This document shows, piece by piece, positions 1 to 8,028 of a stretch of 20,987 nt of DNA (its first letter is position 1; the number at the start of each line of letters is the position of its first letter). The position numbers and the translations under genes were made by a program. Below the pieces are notes generated by a model, which had not been told where the DNA came from, searched no databases, and worked only from the letters and a program-made list of their open reading frames with translations. Origin of the DNA: CAYVUI01 sp964454745 (GTDB taxonomy: Bacteria > Planctomycetota > Phycisphaerae > Sedimentisphaerales > Anaerohalosphaeraceae); contig CAYVUI010000081.1 of the NCBI GenBank assembly GCA_964454745.1, forward strand, positions 1 to 20,987, given 5' to 3'.

Positions 1-602
1 TTTCCTACATTATTGGGGCCATAATCCACATTCACGCCCTGTGAACGGTTACGCACCATCACAATCCGTTTTCGCCCATCCGGCGGCCCCAGGCGAGATA
101 AAGCCCGTTCCAGCGCACCAAACTGCTCATGCTGCTGCGTACGATTGTCAAATCCGCTGCGGGCCTGCCCCATCGAATCCACCTCCACCATGTCAAAATT
201 CGGGGCATGCACATTCCACCGAATTTCCGGGAAAACATACAGCACTGCACCTGTCACCACCAGGTTCTCAAACGCAACCGCCTCATCCCGCAAAAAATAG
301 AGACTTGGATACTCCGCTTCATTGAGCCGATCTATCTCCTCCCACCACAGGTCGTGATTGCCTTTGAGCAGCACCTTCCGGCCCGGCAAAAAATCCAGTA
401 ATTTCAGGTCCGGTTTAGCCTCGTAAAGGTTTTCCCCCCACGAGATATCCCCGCTGACGAGCACAAAATCCCCATCTTTTACCGTCGCCTTCCACCGCGT
501 CTCGATCTTTTCGATATGTCCCTTCCATTCTTCCCCCAGGTGGTTCATCGAATGAGACCGTCCAAGACACAAATGCGGATCGCTCAGTGCGTATACATTC
601 AT
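1..602 (-). CDS. Metallophosphoesterase, COG1768-like (partial, 3' end cut by window)
   Basis: This is the first 200 codons of a calcineurin-type metallophosphoesterase running off the left edge, so the C-terminus is missing. The reading frame is open from ATG at 602 to base 1. An AAGG lies about 8 bases upstream of the start. Metal-binding motifs are visible in order: D8-x-H10 (SDPH), GDISW with D52, and GNHD with N82, H83 and D84 followed by WW. The spacing and the WKGHIEKIE-type helix resemble the COG1768 group of predicted phosphohydrolases. The enzyme should be cytosolic because no signal peptide is seen; its substrate is unknown. The last visible residues (after KRIVMV, about residue 182) do not show the His-Tyr-Pro-Pro stretch I would expect there from memory of the family. 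This could be natural divergence or an error near a contig end. Assignment to the superfamily is firm, to the subgroup moderate. Confidence 0.8.
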   Translation of the reverse strand, partial: MNVYALSDPHLCLGRSHSMNHLGEEWKGHIEKIETRWKATVKDGDFVLVSGDISWGENLYEAKPDLKLLDFLPGRKVLLKGNHDLWWEEIDRLNEAEYPSLYFLRDEAVAFENLVVTGAVLYVFPEIRWNVHAPNFDMVEVDSMGQARSGFDNRTQQHEQFGALERALSRLGPPDGRKRIVMVRNRSQGVNVDYGPNNVG

Positions 603-675
603 TTCCAGACCTTAAAATGTGAAAACCAAATCCGTTAAAAAGGCTCAAAATCCCCGAATGATCTGTCTAATCTTA

Positions 676-705
676 ACTATACCATATCCCGTAGAGTCCC
701 TTCAA
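676..705 (-). promoter_or_regulatory. Putative sigma70-type promoter for the metallophosphoesterase
   Basis: On the minus strand TTGAAG (705-700) is followed after 18 bases by TATAGT (681-676). This would start transcription about 65-70 bases before the ATG at 602. It is a consensus match only. Confidence 0.4.
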
Positions 706-824
706 GTCCTATCACATTGATTGCTTTTCAAATATCATTCAAAATACAAAAACTCTAAAATGACTCCAGTAACTTCGATTCGGCTAAACTCGTTTACCTT
801 GTCGTGCACGTCCACAATATATCC

Positions 825-852
825 TTGCTTTATCACGAAAATCGCCTATAGT
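825..852 (+). promoter_or_regulatory. Putative sigma70-type promoter for the 919-3939 gene
   Basis: TTGCTT (825-830) and TATAGT (847-852) are 16 bases apart, about 65 bases upstream of the start codon. An AGGAG ribosome site follows just before the ATG. It is a consensus match only. Confidence 0.4.
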
Positions 853-918
853 AGATCGCCGATTGAATACAGAAAAAGAGACTCCCCAGGTTCGTACTGA
901 TATTTCACAGGAGAAAGC

Positions 919-3900
919 ATGAAAAGCGCATCAAAAAACTCGCCAATCAAAACAATCCTGGTTCTCATTCTTACCATCGCATCGCCGCTTTTGGCCAAAA
1001 CCGTTATCCTCCAGAGCCCCGATGCCGATTACGCCCAGCGGCTCGCCGCGAAGGAACTGCGCCGCTATATCTACCTCCGCACCGGCGACCTGCTCGATAT
1101 CACCCAAAAAGCCGACCGCGATACGTCCATTATCTTTGCTTCCTACCATCACGATCCCAAAACCGGGCAAATCCTGCCCGACCATATCTACTCCTCCCAG
1201 CCGCAAAGCTTCCAGTTTATTACCCAAACGCTAAACCGGCAAAAGCGATTCTTTATTCTCGCCAATGACCCCGCCGGCCTGCTCTACGGCACCTACGCCT
1301 GGATCGAACAGCAGCTCGGCGTCGGCTTCTACCTCCACGGCGACACCATCCCCGATCAACCAATCTCGCTAAGCGAGCTGTCCAACCTGAACGGCACCCA
1401 CCAGCCGTACTTTCAAACCCGCGGCATCCTGCCCTTCCACGATTTCCCCGAAGGGCCCGACTGGTGGACCCGCAACGAATGGAAAACCTTTGTCGAACAG
1501 TTAGCCAAGCTGCGGATGAACATCGTTGCCATGCACTGCTACCCGAGCCCCTCGCTCGGCCCTGAGCCGCTGGTCTGGATCGGCCTGCCCGAAGATTCCA
1601 ACCCCGACGGCACCGTAAACATCGCCGACCGAACCGGCTGGCACAACACCCTCCGCTGGGCTGCCTACGGCCTCTACTGGCCCATGCCCACCAGCAATTT
1701 CCATATGGGCGCCGACCGGCTCTTCGCTAACGACGTCCACGGACCCGACACCATGGACATCGACGACATGCCCTTCCCTGATAACAACGAAGACGCCTGC
1801 AAAATCTTCAACCGCGTCGGCCGCATGATGGACGACATCTTCTCCTACGGCAAAAAAATGGGTATGAAAACCTGCATCGGCACCGAGGCCCCGCTCTATC
1901 GCCCGCCGGTCCTGCACGACCACCTCCGTGAAAAAACCGGCCTCGAACTTGATGCCCCCGAACTGACGCGAATTCTCTACCGCGGACTCTTTGAGCGAAT
2001 CACCAAAACTCACCCTTTGGATTACTACTGGCTCTGGACCCCCGAAGGCTGGACCTGGGAAGGCGCCGACCAGGACCAGATCGATAAAACGGCCCGCGAT
2101 ATCACGATTGCCCAGGAAGTTCTCGAAGACATGGGCAATCCCATCACCCTGGCCACCTGCGGCTGGGTGCTCGGGCCGCCTTCGGACCGTTCCCTTTTTG
2201 ATAAAATTCTCAATCCCCGCAGTCCCATGACCTGCATCAGCCGTTCGGTCGGAAAGGAATTCGTCGAGCCCGCCTTCAGCGAAATCGAGGGCCGCCCCCA
2301 GTGGGCCATCCCCTGGTTCGAGGACGACCCAGCTATGGTCAGCCCGCAGCTCTGGGCCGGGCGCATGCGCCGCGACGCCAGCGATGCCCACCAGTACGGC
2401 TGCACCGGCCTGCTCGGTCTGCACTGGCGAACCCGCATCCTGAGCCCCAACATCTCCGCCCTCGCAAAAGCCGCCTGGGATCAAAAACTCATGGCCTACA
2501 AAGACCCCCAGCCGGAAAAAACCGGCGAGGTCAAGGGCGGAACCGCCGCCTTCTTCGATAAGAACACACCCGTCGCCAAGACCGACCTCGACCCGGTCTA
2601 CCTCGATGTCCGCTACGGCATGGATTTTTATCAACTCGAGATTGCCAACGGCACCTATGACGTGACCCTCCAGTTCGCCGAACCGCATCATAACGAAACC
2701 GGCAAACGCATCTTCGATGTCAGTATCCAGGGCCAAAAGGTGATCGAGGCCCTCGATATCCTCGACAGCGTCGGCAAGAACACCGCCCTCGACCGGACCT
2801 TCAATGACATCCGCGTCGAGAACGGCAAACTCCGGATCGACTTCCAGCAACAAAAAGAATACCCCTGCATCGCCGGCATCGTCATCGACGGTATGAGCGA
2901 TCCATTCAACCAGTTTCCCGCCAAACCGCTGGTGCGAAAGATTAACTGCGGCGGCCCGGCCTGGCAGGACTATGAAGCCGACGTACCCCAGATCAACCAG
3001 CGCCCGCGCGACCTGCCCGCCGATGATTTTTACCGTGAGTGGGCGAATAAACTCTTCGGTCCTGAAGCCGCGGAAGAAATTGCGGACATCTTCGTCAGCA
3101 TCGACGGCCGCATGCCACAATCCTCGACGTGGGTACGCGGCCCCGGCGTGATCGCCGTTGATAAAACCCCCTGGGACCAGCGTCAAAAAGAGTACGCGTT
3201 CATCGACCGGCTCGAACCGCTGCGAAGCCGCATCCACGGTCCGGCCAGCCGTCAGCGTTTTGACTACTGGCTCCATACCTTCCAGTACGCCCGTGCACAA
3301 CACAAACTCGCCTGCACGCGGCATCAGCTCGACCTTATCATGCAGCAGATCGACCAGGAACCGGACGAAGAGAAGCAAAAGACTTTCGCCCTTGAAAAGG
3401 CCCTGCCCGTCCGTGTCGAAATGGGCCAGGCCGCCAAAGAGATGTACAAACACCTGCTCGCCAGTGTGACCAATTCTTCCGAGCTGGGCACCATCGCCAA
3501 CATCGAACAGCAGTCCCTGTACCAGCAAGGCGCAGTCAACAAATATGACCGCAAGATCATGGACCTGACCTTCAGGCCCATCCCCATCGAAGGCCAGTTG
3601 TCTCGTGAGTATCATGGCCCCACGCGAATCATCGTACCGGCAAAACGCACCCAGCTTGAACCCGGCGAAGATCTCATGCTCGATGTCATCATTCTCTCCA
3701 GGGAAAAGATCATCGAGCCGATGCTGTACTGGAAGCCCCTCGCCGCGAACTCTTACAGTTCCATGCCGCTGGGGCACATTGCCCGCAGTACCTACCGAGT
3801 AACCCTAAATGCAAGCGCCCTCACAGCCGACTTTGAATACTACATCCAGGTAAATACAAAGGCCGACGGCCCGATGTATTACCCCGCCGCCGCGCCGAAA

Positions 3901-3939
3901 AGAAACCACACCGTCATTCTCCCCCATGCAAAGGAGTAA
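919..3939 (+). CDS. Secreted GH67-N-like/malectin-domain glycoside hydrolase-like protein
   Basis: A 1006-residue exported protein, probably acting on polysaccharide outside the cytoplasm. Residues 1-26 form a signal peptide (basic start, hydrophobic core, cut near LLA). Residues about 28-160 resemble the N-terminal domain of GH67-type alpha-glucuronidases (AAKELRRY, then the DPAGLLYGTYAWIEQ stretch). Residues about 165-530 look like a TIM-barrel-type catalytic region, with candidate acids E323 (GTEAP) and E376 (TPEGW). Residues about 555-660 are a malectin-like carbohydrate-binding domain (LDVRYG, NGTYDVTLQFAEPH, GKRIFDV). A KINCGGPAWQDYEAD segment near 675 is followed by a helical region to about 860 and a beta-rich tail. 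The start is supported by AGGAG just upstream. The substrate cannot be read from the sequence; the neighbouring sulfatase makes a sulfated polysaccharide an attractive guess only. Its 3' end overlaps the convergent Nudix gene by 26 bases. Confidence 0.75.
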   Translation: MKSASKNSPIKTILVLILTIASPLLAKTVILQSPDADYAQRLAAKELRRYIYLRTGDLLDITQKADRDTSIIFASYHHDPKTGQILPDHIYSSQPQSFQFITQTLNRQKRFFILANDPAGLLYGTYAWIEQQLGVGFYLHGDTIPDQPISLSELSNLNGTHQPYFQTRGILPFHDFPEGPDWWTRNEWKTFVEQLAKLRMNIVAMHCYPSPSLGPEPLVWIGLPEDSNPDGTVNIADRTGWHNTLRWAAYGLYWPMPTSNFHMGADRLFANDVHGPDTMDIDDMPFPDNNEDACKIFNRVGRMMDDIFSYGKKMGMKTCIGTEAPLYRPPVLHDHLREKTGLELDAPELTRILYRGLFERITKTHPLDYYWLWTPEGWTWEGADQDQIDKTARDITIAQEVLEDMGNPITLATCGWVLGPPSDRSLFDKILNPRSPMTCISRSVGKEFVEPAFSEIEGRPQWAIPWFEDDPAMVSPQLWAGRMRRDASDAHQYGCTGLLGLHWRTRILSPNISALAKAAWDQKLMAYKDPQPEKTGEVKGGTAAFFDKNTPVAKTDLDPVYLDVRYGMDFYQLEIANGTYDVTLQFAEPHHNETGKRIFDVSIQGQKVIEALDILDSVGKNTALDRTFNDIRVENGKLRIDFQQQKEYPCIAGIVIDGMSDPFNQFPAKPLVRKINCGGPAWQDYEADVPQINQRPRDLPADDFYREWANKLFGPEAAEEIADIFVSIDGRMPQSSTWVRGPGVIAVDKTPWDQRQKEYAFIDRLEPLRSRIHGPASRQRFDYWLHTFQYARAQHKLACTRHQLDLIMQQIDQEPDEEKQKTFALEKALPVRVEMGQAAKEMYKHLLASVTNSSELGTIANIEQQSLYQQGAVNKYDRKIMDLTFRPIPIEGQLSREYHGPTRIIVPAKRTQLEPGEDLMLDVIILSREKIIEPMLYWKPLAANSYSSMPLGHIARSTYRVTLNASALTADFEYYIQVNTKADGPMYYPAAAPKRNHTVILPHAKE

Positions 3940-4510
3940 ACCGGATCTCACCCAGCATTGCAAAGTGGTAAAGCAGCCCCCAGGCCTTCGCCGCGACCTT
4001 CGCCTTCGATGCCAGCAGATTCTCGACCTCCCCGGCGTCGAGCAGCAGCACCTCGATATCCTCGCTGGCCTCCTGGTGTTCGCTGGTCGGTGTGCCCATC
4101 GCCGTGACCAGCACCATGTGGCACGACTCATCGCTTAGCCCTGCCGTCGAGAACACCGGCATGCTCACGTGATGAATCTCCCTGACCTCCAGGCCCGTCT
4201 CTTCCTTCAGCTCCCGTCGAACGCAGACCTCGACATCCTCATCCCCGTCGAAGATCCCCGCCGGGAAGCCGTACTCATAATCCCAGATCGGCACCCGAAA
4301 CTCCCGCGTCACCACCAGCCGGTTGCCCTGCGGCGTATGCAAAATCGGCACCACAACCACCGCGTCCCCCTTAGCGGCCTCGGCAATCGGCTTTTGCTTG
4401 CGTGAACAAACGATCCATTTGCCTGTGTGCCCCTTGCGGTTGTAATCCACCTCGTACAGGTTCGCCCACTTACAGTCCGTCAGCTTTTGGATGTCATATT
4501 TTTCGTCCAT
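3914..4510 (-). CDS. Nudix hydrolase (ADP-ribose pyrophosphatase-like)
   Basis: A 198-residue cytosolic Nudix hydrolase that cleaves nucleoside diphosphates linked to another moiety. The complete Nudix box G-x5-E-x7-RE-L-x-EE-x-GL is present from G85 to L107, with the metal-binding glutamates E100, E103 and E104. The size, and the GFPAG sequence running into the box, fit the ADP-ribose pyrophosphatase group, but the substrate is not certain. ATG at 4510 is chosen because a perfect TATAAT sits 6 bases upstream, which would place transcription start on the A of this ATG. An in-frame TTG at 4525 gives five more residues, but its GGGAG is only two bases away. The 3' end overlaps the convergent secreted-enzyme gene (3914-3939). 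Confidence 0.88.
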   Translation of the reverse strand: MDEKYDIQKLTDCKWANLYEVDYNRKGHTGKWIVCSRKQKPIAEAAKGDAVVVVPILHTPQGNRLVVTREFRVPIWDYEYGFPAGIFDGDEDVEVCVRRELKEETGLEVREIHHVSMPVFSTAGLSDESCHMVLVTAMGTPTSEHQEASEDIEVLLLDAGEVENLLASKAKVAAKAWGLLYHFAMLGEIRFTPLHGGE

Positions 4511-4516
4511 GCCGAA

Positions 4517-4546
4517 ATTATACAACGCTCCCGCATGCTGTGCCAG
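4517..4546 (-). promoter_or_regulatory. Leaderless promoter for the Nudix gene
   Basis: CTGGCA (4546-4541), 18 bases, then TATAAT (4522-4517) on the minus strand. The expected start site, 7 bases beyond the -10 box, is the A of ATG 4510. No Shine-Dalgarno stands between them, so a leaderless mRNA is predicted. Confidence 0.5.
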
Positions 4547-4590
4547 CTAAATTCAAAAAGCCGATTTGCCGCTGATTCCCACGGCTGTCT

Positions 4591-6048
4591 TTAATTCGCG
4601 TAGGTCGGCTCGTATCCCTTGGGGTATGCGTGCGGCAGATCAAACTCACCCCCGCTGTAGCGTTTGAGATACTGAAGGAACCACACCCGGTCCTCCGGGC
4701 TCAAATCCGGGGCCGGCAGCTTGGCCAGGATCTTATCCAGCTCCTTGCGGGCCATGATGGCCCTGGGGGCATTACTGTGCGTCATATTCTCATATTTTGC
4801 CGGATCGTATTGACCTCCGCAGTAATATAGGTCGCCCTTGTAATCGACGCATTCATTTTCCAGCAGCCAGTCCTTCGTCCGCAAAACCCGAAACTGTCCC
4901 ATAAACGAGAAGATCCAGTCACGGACCTTGGCCTTCTGGCCCGTCAAAGCCGGAATCAGGCTGTGCCCGTCATACTCCCGGTCTGTAAACATCGGGCTAT
5001 GGGTCACCTCGGCGATGGTCGGGAAAATATCGGAAAAATCAACCAGTGCATCGCTGACCACACCCTTGCGGACCAGCCCCGGGCAGTTGACCACCAGCGG
5101 AACCTTTGCCCCCGCCTCAGTCGGTGTATTCTTGCCTTGCTTCTCGGTGCCGTTGTCACCGGTAAAGATGATCAGCGTCTCATCGCGAATCCCCATCTCT
5201 TCCAGGCTTGCCACCATCCGGCCTACCAGCTTGTCAATATACTCGACATTGTATTTCAACGCCGCATCGCTGTTATCCACCGGCTGATCCGGATGATCCG
5301 GTGTTGGACCGATCGGCCGGTGAGGCAGTGCCATCGGGTAATACGCCAGGAAGTTTTTCCCCGCGCTGTGATTGCGCTTCATAAAATCGATCAGGAAATT
5401 CGTGAAAAAGTCCGGCCCAAAATCGTCGGCTTTCGTTTTGAGTCTCTTGCCGTTATGCAGCAGAGACGGATGGAAATAACGGGAGCCCGCCGTCCCTTCC
5501 CGGCCGTTGGGGAATTGTTCCCGGATCCCGTACCCTTCTTCAAATGAAATCGCCCAGTTCAGATGTTCATCAAATCCCGACTCGGGGATTTTATTAAACG
5601 ATGGCGGAACCAACTGCCACTTGCCTGCCAGCGCCGTTGTGTATCCGCGCTGCTTGACCAAATGGCCGAACGTCTTCTCACTTTGTGTAAAGTCCAGCTT
5701 CGGTTTGTAAGAATCCGGCCCGCCCGGACGCGAACCCATATTGTAATGACGCGTCCGGAAGCCGTACCGACCGGTCATCAGCAAAATCCGGCTTGGTGCA
5801 CAAACCGGAACGGTATAGCACGTATTAAAACGCATCCCATTTGCGGCCAGCTTGTCAATATTCGGCGTCTTGATCGTAAGCGACCCATAACAGCCCAGCT
5901 CATTAGGTCCCAGGTCATCAGCCATAATCAAAAGGACATTCTTGCCCGACTTTTGCGCCGCGCCCATCACCTGTTCAAGTCCGCCAGCCCCCGCGAGCAA
6001 ACCTGCCGTGCCGATCACGCCGGCTTGTAAAAAATCACGTCTGTTCAT
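4591..6048 (-). CDS. Tat-exported Cys-type sulfatase (S1 family)
   Basis: A 485-residue arylsulfatase-type enzyme that hydrolyses sulfate esters and probably acts outside the cytoplasm. Residues 1-30 are a Tat signal (NRRDFLQ, then a Gly/Ala-rich hydrophobic stretch). The calcium ligands D44-D45 lie in MADDLG. The sulfatase signature is C83-A-P-S-R87, where C83 must be converted to formylglycine by a separate maturase not encoded here. Further sites are K143 in AGKWQL, H243 in ALPHRP and D298-N299 in TGDNG. The usual GKWHL histidine is Gln (Q145). The length is normal for the family. It lies 63 bases after the pseudopilin gene on the same strand, which suggests cotranscription. The exact sulfated substrate and S1 subfamily cannot be told from the sequence alone. 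Confidence 0.93.
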   Translation of the reverse strand: MNRRDFLQAGVIGTAGLLAGAGGLEQVMGAAQKSGKNVLLIMADDLGPNELGCYGSLTIKTPNIDKLAANGMRFNTCYTVPVCAPSRILLMTGRYGFRTRHYNMGSRPGGPDSYKPKLDFTQSEKTFGHLVKQRGYTTALAGKWQLVPPSFNKIPESGFDEHLNWAISFEEGYGIREQFPNGREGTAGSRYFHPSLLHNGKRLKTKADDFGPDFFTNFLIDFMKRNHSAGKNFLAYYPMALPHRPIGPTPDHPDQPVDNSDAALKYNVEYIDKLVGRMVASLEEMGIRDETLIIFTGDNGTEKQGKNTPTEAGAKVPLVVNCPGLVRKGVVSDALVDFSDIFPTIAEVTHSPMFTDREYDGHSLIPALTGQKAKVRDWIFSFMGQFRVLRTKDWLLENECVDYKGDLYYCGGQYDPAKYENMTHSNAPRAIMARKELDKILAKLPAPDLSPEDRVWFLQYLKRYSGGEFDLPHAYPKGYEPTYAN

Positions 6049-6111
6049 AGCACTCTCTTCGAAGAAATTCTCTTTTGTGTAATGCTCATCAATTTCGCCA
6101 TCGGTCTCAAA

Positions 6112-7005
6112 TTAAAAATCTTTAAAGTCCGCCATCCATGAGGCCGCCGTCTCCCACCGCGATCTGCACGCCGAAACATCCCCGTCATTCCCCGCCAGGG
6201 TCCAGGCATTCCTGGTATCAAACCTTCGATTCCAGCGTAGAGTCCAGAGTTCTTTGATCCCAACCGTTCGAACCGACCAATCGGCAAACAGCCAATTTAC
6301 TTTTCCCTGGTGTCGATCGATTGCTACCCATCGGGCACCATGCCAACGGTCACCTGCCTGACCACGATATTCGGGGGGGTCCATACAAGTTGAAACAGCA
6401 CTGTCAAACCAGCAATTCGGTCGAATACCATCACCAAAAATGGGTACTTCGTTTGGAATTGGCATATTGGTTGGCTTGCCCCAGTAGATACTGCGGTCAA
6501 ATCCTCCGGACGATTGGCCTGGTTGAGGATTGTTCATAAAGGTATTTGGGGTATAGCTGGAATGTCTTCCAATGCTAACGGCCTGGCCGTTTTTGCCAAC
6601 TCGCCAATCATACGCATAATTTGTGTGGTCAAAATTGGATGTAGGGAGCCAATTCCCCGCCGGGTCAAGTTTCTTACCGTTGGGGCACAAAGCGATATTG
6701 CCGGGGTCGTTATCATACATTGCTAACAAAAGTTCCGTCCAGCTTCGATCCTGGTCCTGTTCACCTTCATTGGCCTGCACAACATTCATGTTCCCCGTTT
6801 TAAGGAAACTGCCATCATTGCTCTCTACATACATTGCCCAGGCATACATCCAGTTACGAAGGTTGGATTTGCACACGACATTTTTTGCCATCTCTTTCAC
6901 TTTGGTCAATGACGGCAGCAAAATCGACATGAGCAACGCGATGATCGCAATCACGACCAGAAGCTCAATTAAGGTAAACCCCCGTTTCTTTCTGTCTGTA
7001 AACAT
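6112..7005 (-). CDS. Prepilin-type pseudopilin (planctomycete H-X9-DG-like family)
   Basis: A 297-residue type II secretion/pseudopilin-like protein. A short basic leader (RKKRG9) is cut by prepilin peptidase before F10, and the mature N-terminus keeps the conserved Glu at position 5 (E14) inside a 20-residue hydrophobic helix. The rest is a large exported domain. Near the C-terminus, HQGKVNWLFAD matches the H-x9-D spacing of the planctomycete H-X9-DG motif, but Trp replaces the Gly (DW). GAGGG lies 9 bases before the ATG. In Phycisphaerae and relatives many such single pseudopilins sit next to sulfatase or polysaccharide genes, as here; the role is unproven but a surface or export function is likely. 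Confidence 0.88.
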   Translation of the reverse strand: MFTDRKKRGFTLIELLVVIAIIALLMSILLPSLTKVKEMAKNVVCKSNLRNWMYAWAMYVESNDGSFLKTGNMNVVQANEGEQDQDRSWTELLLAMYDNDPGNIALCPNGKKLDPAGNWLPTSNFDHTNYAYDWRVGKNGQAVSIGRHSSYTPNTFMNNPQPGQSSGGFDRSIYWGKPTNMPIPNEVPIFGDGIRPNCWFDSAVSTCMDPPEYRGQAGDRWHGARWVAIDRHQGKVNWLFADWSVRTVGIKELWTLRWNRRFDTRNAWTLAGNDGDVSACRSRWETAASWMADFKDF

Positions 7006-7342
7006 AACCGCTTTCCCTCGAAATTTAATTGTATCTGTTTACACAAATCTGCACAAAGCAACCGCAGAACAATGATAATGATATATTAGCATAATATGTA
7101 TAAATGTCAAATATTTATTTACCATTTATGCAAAAAACCCTGAATTTAACCCCAGGCAAAAGAGTATGGGTTTTCAGCTCAAAATCCGCGGCAACCCGCA
7201 AACCACCCTCAAATTTTCAAAAATCAATTTTTTTTATTATATTTCCCATCCAAGCATCCGATTCTAATAATCACTGAATAGCAGGATACTGCGAAAAAAA
7301 GTAAAAATAGATTGATAAATATCATAAAACGGAGCCGGTAAA
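7006..7342. other. AT-rich intergenic region (337 bp)
   Basis: It separates the leftward pseudopilin from the rightward 58-residue ORF. It holds the pseudopilin promoter (listed) and, at about 7031-7048, an imperfect inverted repeat with TTGT/ACAA ends that could be an operator. Long A and T runs occur around 7200-7310. I see no convincing promoter for the plus-strand ORF and no other gene. Confidence 0.5.
7083..7110 (-). promoter_or_regulatory. Promoter of the pseudopilin-sulfatase unit
   Basis: On the minus strand a perfect TTGACA (7110-7105) is followed after 16 bases by TAATAT (7088-7083). It leaves a leader of about 70 bases before the ATG at 7005. Confidence 0.5.
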
Positions 7343-7519
7343 ATGAGACCGTTTCAGGAAATAGATAATTACCAGTTTGGCGAACTTGAAAACTGGATTT
7401 TTGAAATTGAAAACTGCGATGTGTTTGCCGATGACGGTTTTTTCGAGAGAACCAAGCTGACCTATATCGAAGGGGATCCCCAGCCCGAAGAGATCCCGCA
7501 CCTCAAAAATCCCGGATAA
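7343..7519 (+). CDS. Small acidic hypothetical protein (58 aa)
   Basis: A short ORF of 58 codons starting MRPFQEIDNYQFGELENW and ending in TAA at 7517-7519. GGAG lies 8 bases before the ATG, which supports real translation. The protein is acidic (many Glu and Asp), has no membrane segment or signal peptide, and contains a single Cys (C25). It is not recognised as a known family. It stands alone between the leftward pseudopilin and the convergent receiver gene. It might be a small regulator or partner of the neighbouring receivers, but nothing in the sequence proves this. Confidence 0.55.
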   Translation: MRPFQEIDNYQFGELENWIFEIENCDVFADDGFFERTKLTYIEGDPQPEEIPHLKNPG

Positions 7520-7537
7520 CCCAGACCGGCAGAAGCT

Positions 7538-7996
7538 TTAAAGCGGGAAATCGTACATACCAAGACGTGAATTGTCTATAATAGACCCCAGCATGTGGTG
7601 GGCCACTCGAAGCATCGTCCGTGAAAAGCCCTCCTCATCCAGGTCCTTGACGATATACTCATAGCATCCAAGCTCCCGGCAGGCCTCCATCTCCACAGGA
7701 TCATCCGAAGAGGTCAGCATAATTACAGGCATCTGGCGCCACCGGTCGTGCCTCTTGATCTGACGAAGCACCTCCACACCATCGACCTTCGGCATCCGAA
7801 TATCCAGCAGCAGAAGGTAATCCTGCTCATAATGCGCATCCGACGTATCATCTTTGCTGATNNNNNNNNNNTCCTGCCCGTCATGAAAATGCATAAACGT
7901 ACAGCGAAAGCCAAGCCGCTTGAGATTTTTCAGAATCAGTTCGTAATGCCCCTTCTCATCTTCCGCAATGAGTATAGTGTGTCCCCGCTTCGCCAT
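7538..7996 (-). CDS. Single-domain response regulator receiver (contains assembly gap)
   Basis: A stand-alone CheY/Rcp1-like receiver of about 152 residues, expected to be phosphorylated by an unlinked histidine kinase. The acidic pocket is E12-D13-E14, the phosphoacceptor is D65 in LLLLDIRMP, the switch Thr is T95 in MLTSSDD, and the conserved Lys is K117 in YIVKD. There is no output domain. Ten N bases at 7862-7871 fall after DGQ, between the second strand and the loop before D65. The frame is kept across them, and comparison with the neighbour at 8132-8626 suggests the true length differs by at most a few codons. AGGGG lies 6 bases before the ATG. It is paralogous to the next gene, with shared DGQ, DIRMPKV and MLTSSDD. 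Confidence 0.85.
   Translation of the reverse strand: MAKRGHTILIAEDEKGHYELILKNLKRLGFRCTFMHFHDGQXXXXISKDDTSDAHYEQDYLLLLDIRMPKVDGVEVLRQIKRHDRWRQMPVIMLTSSDDPVEMEACRELGCYEYIVKDLDEEGFSRTMLRVAHHMLGSIIDNSRLGMYDFPL
7862..7871. other. Assembly gap (10 N)
   Basis: Ten undetermined bases inside the receiver gene. The round number suggests a placeholder, so the real length may differ. Confidence 0.95.
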
Positions 7997-8028
7997 AATA
8001 TGCCCCTTTTGTTAGCCTTGTGGTCCTG

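Larger units (their letters stand above)
603..918. other. Divergent intergenic region (316 bp)
   Basis: This gap separates the leftward metallophosphoesterase from the rightward secreted enzyme. It is AT-rich and holds one plausible promoter for each direction, listed separately. I see no further gene, repeat or terminator in it. Confidence 0.6.

Noticed and set aside
1501..3777. 758-codon ORF on the minus strand opposite the secreted enzyme
   Set aside because: It mirrors the codon pattern of the real gene, has no ribosome site, and its product (Val/Gly/Asp-rich) resembles no protein; the plus frame has a signal peptide and domains.
4963..5547. 194-codon plus-strand ORF
   Set aside because: It is antisense to the sulfatase, whose catalytic motifs are intact.
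7521..7560. Terminator between the 58-residue ORF and the first receiver
   Set aside because: GCTTTAAAGC is palindromic but short, without a GC-rich stem or T run.
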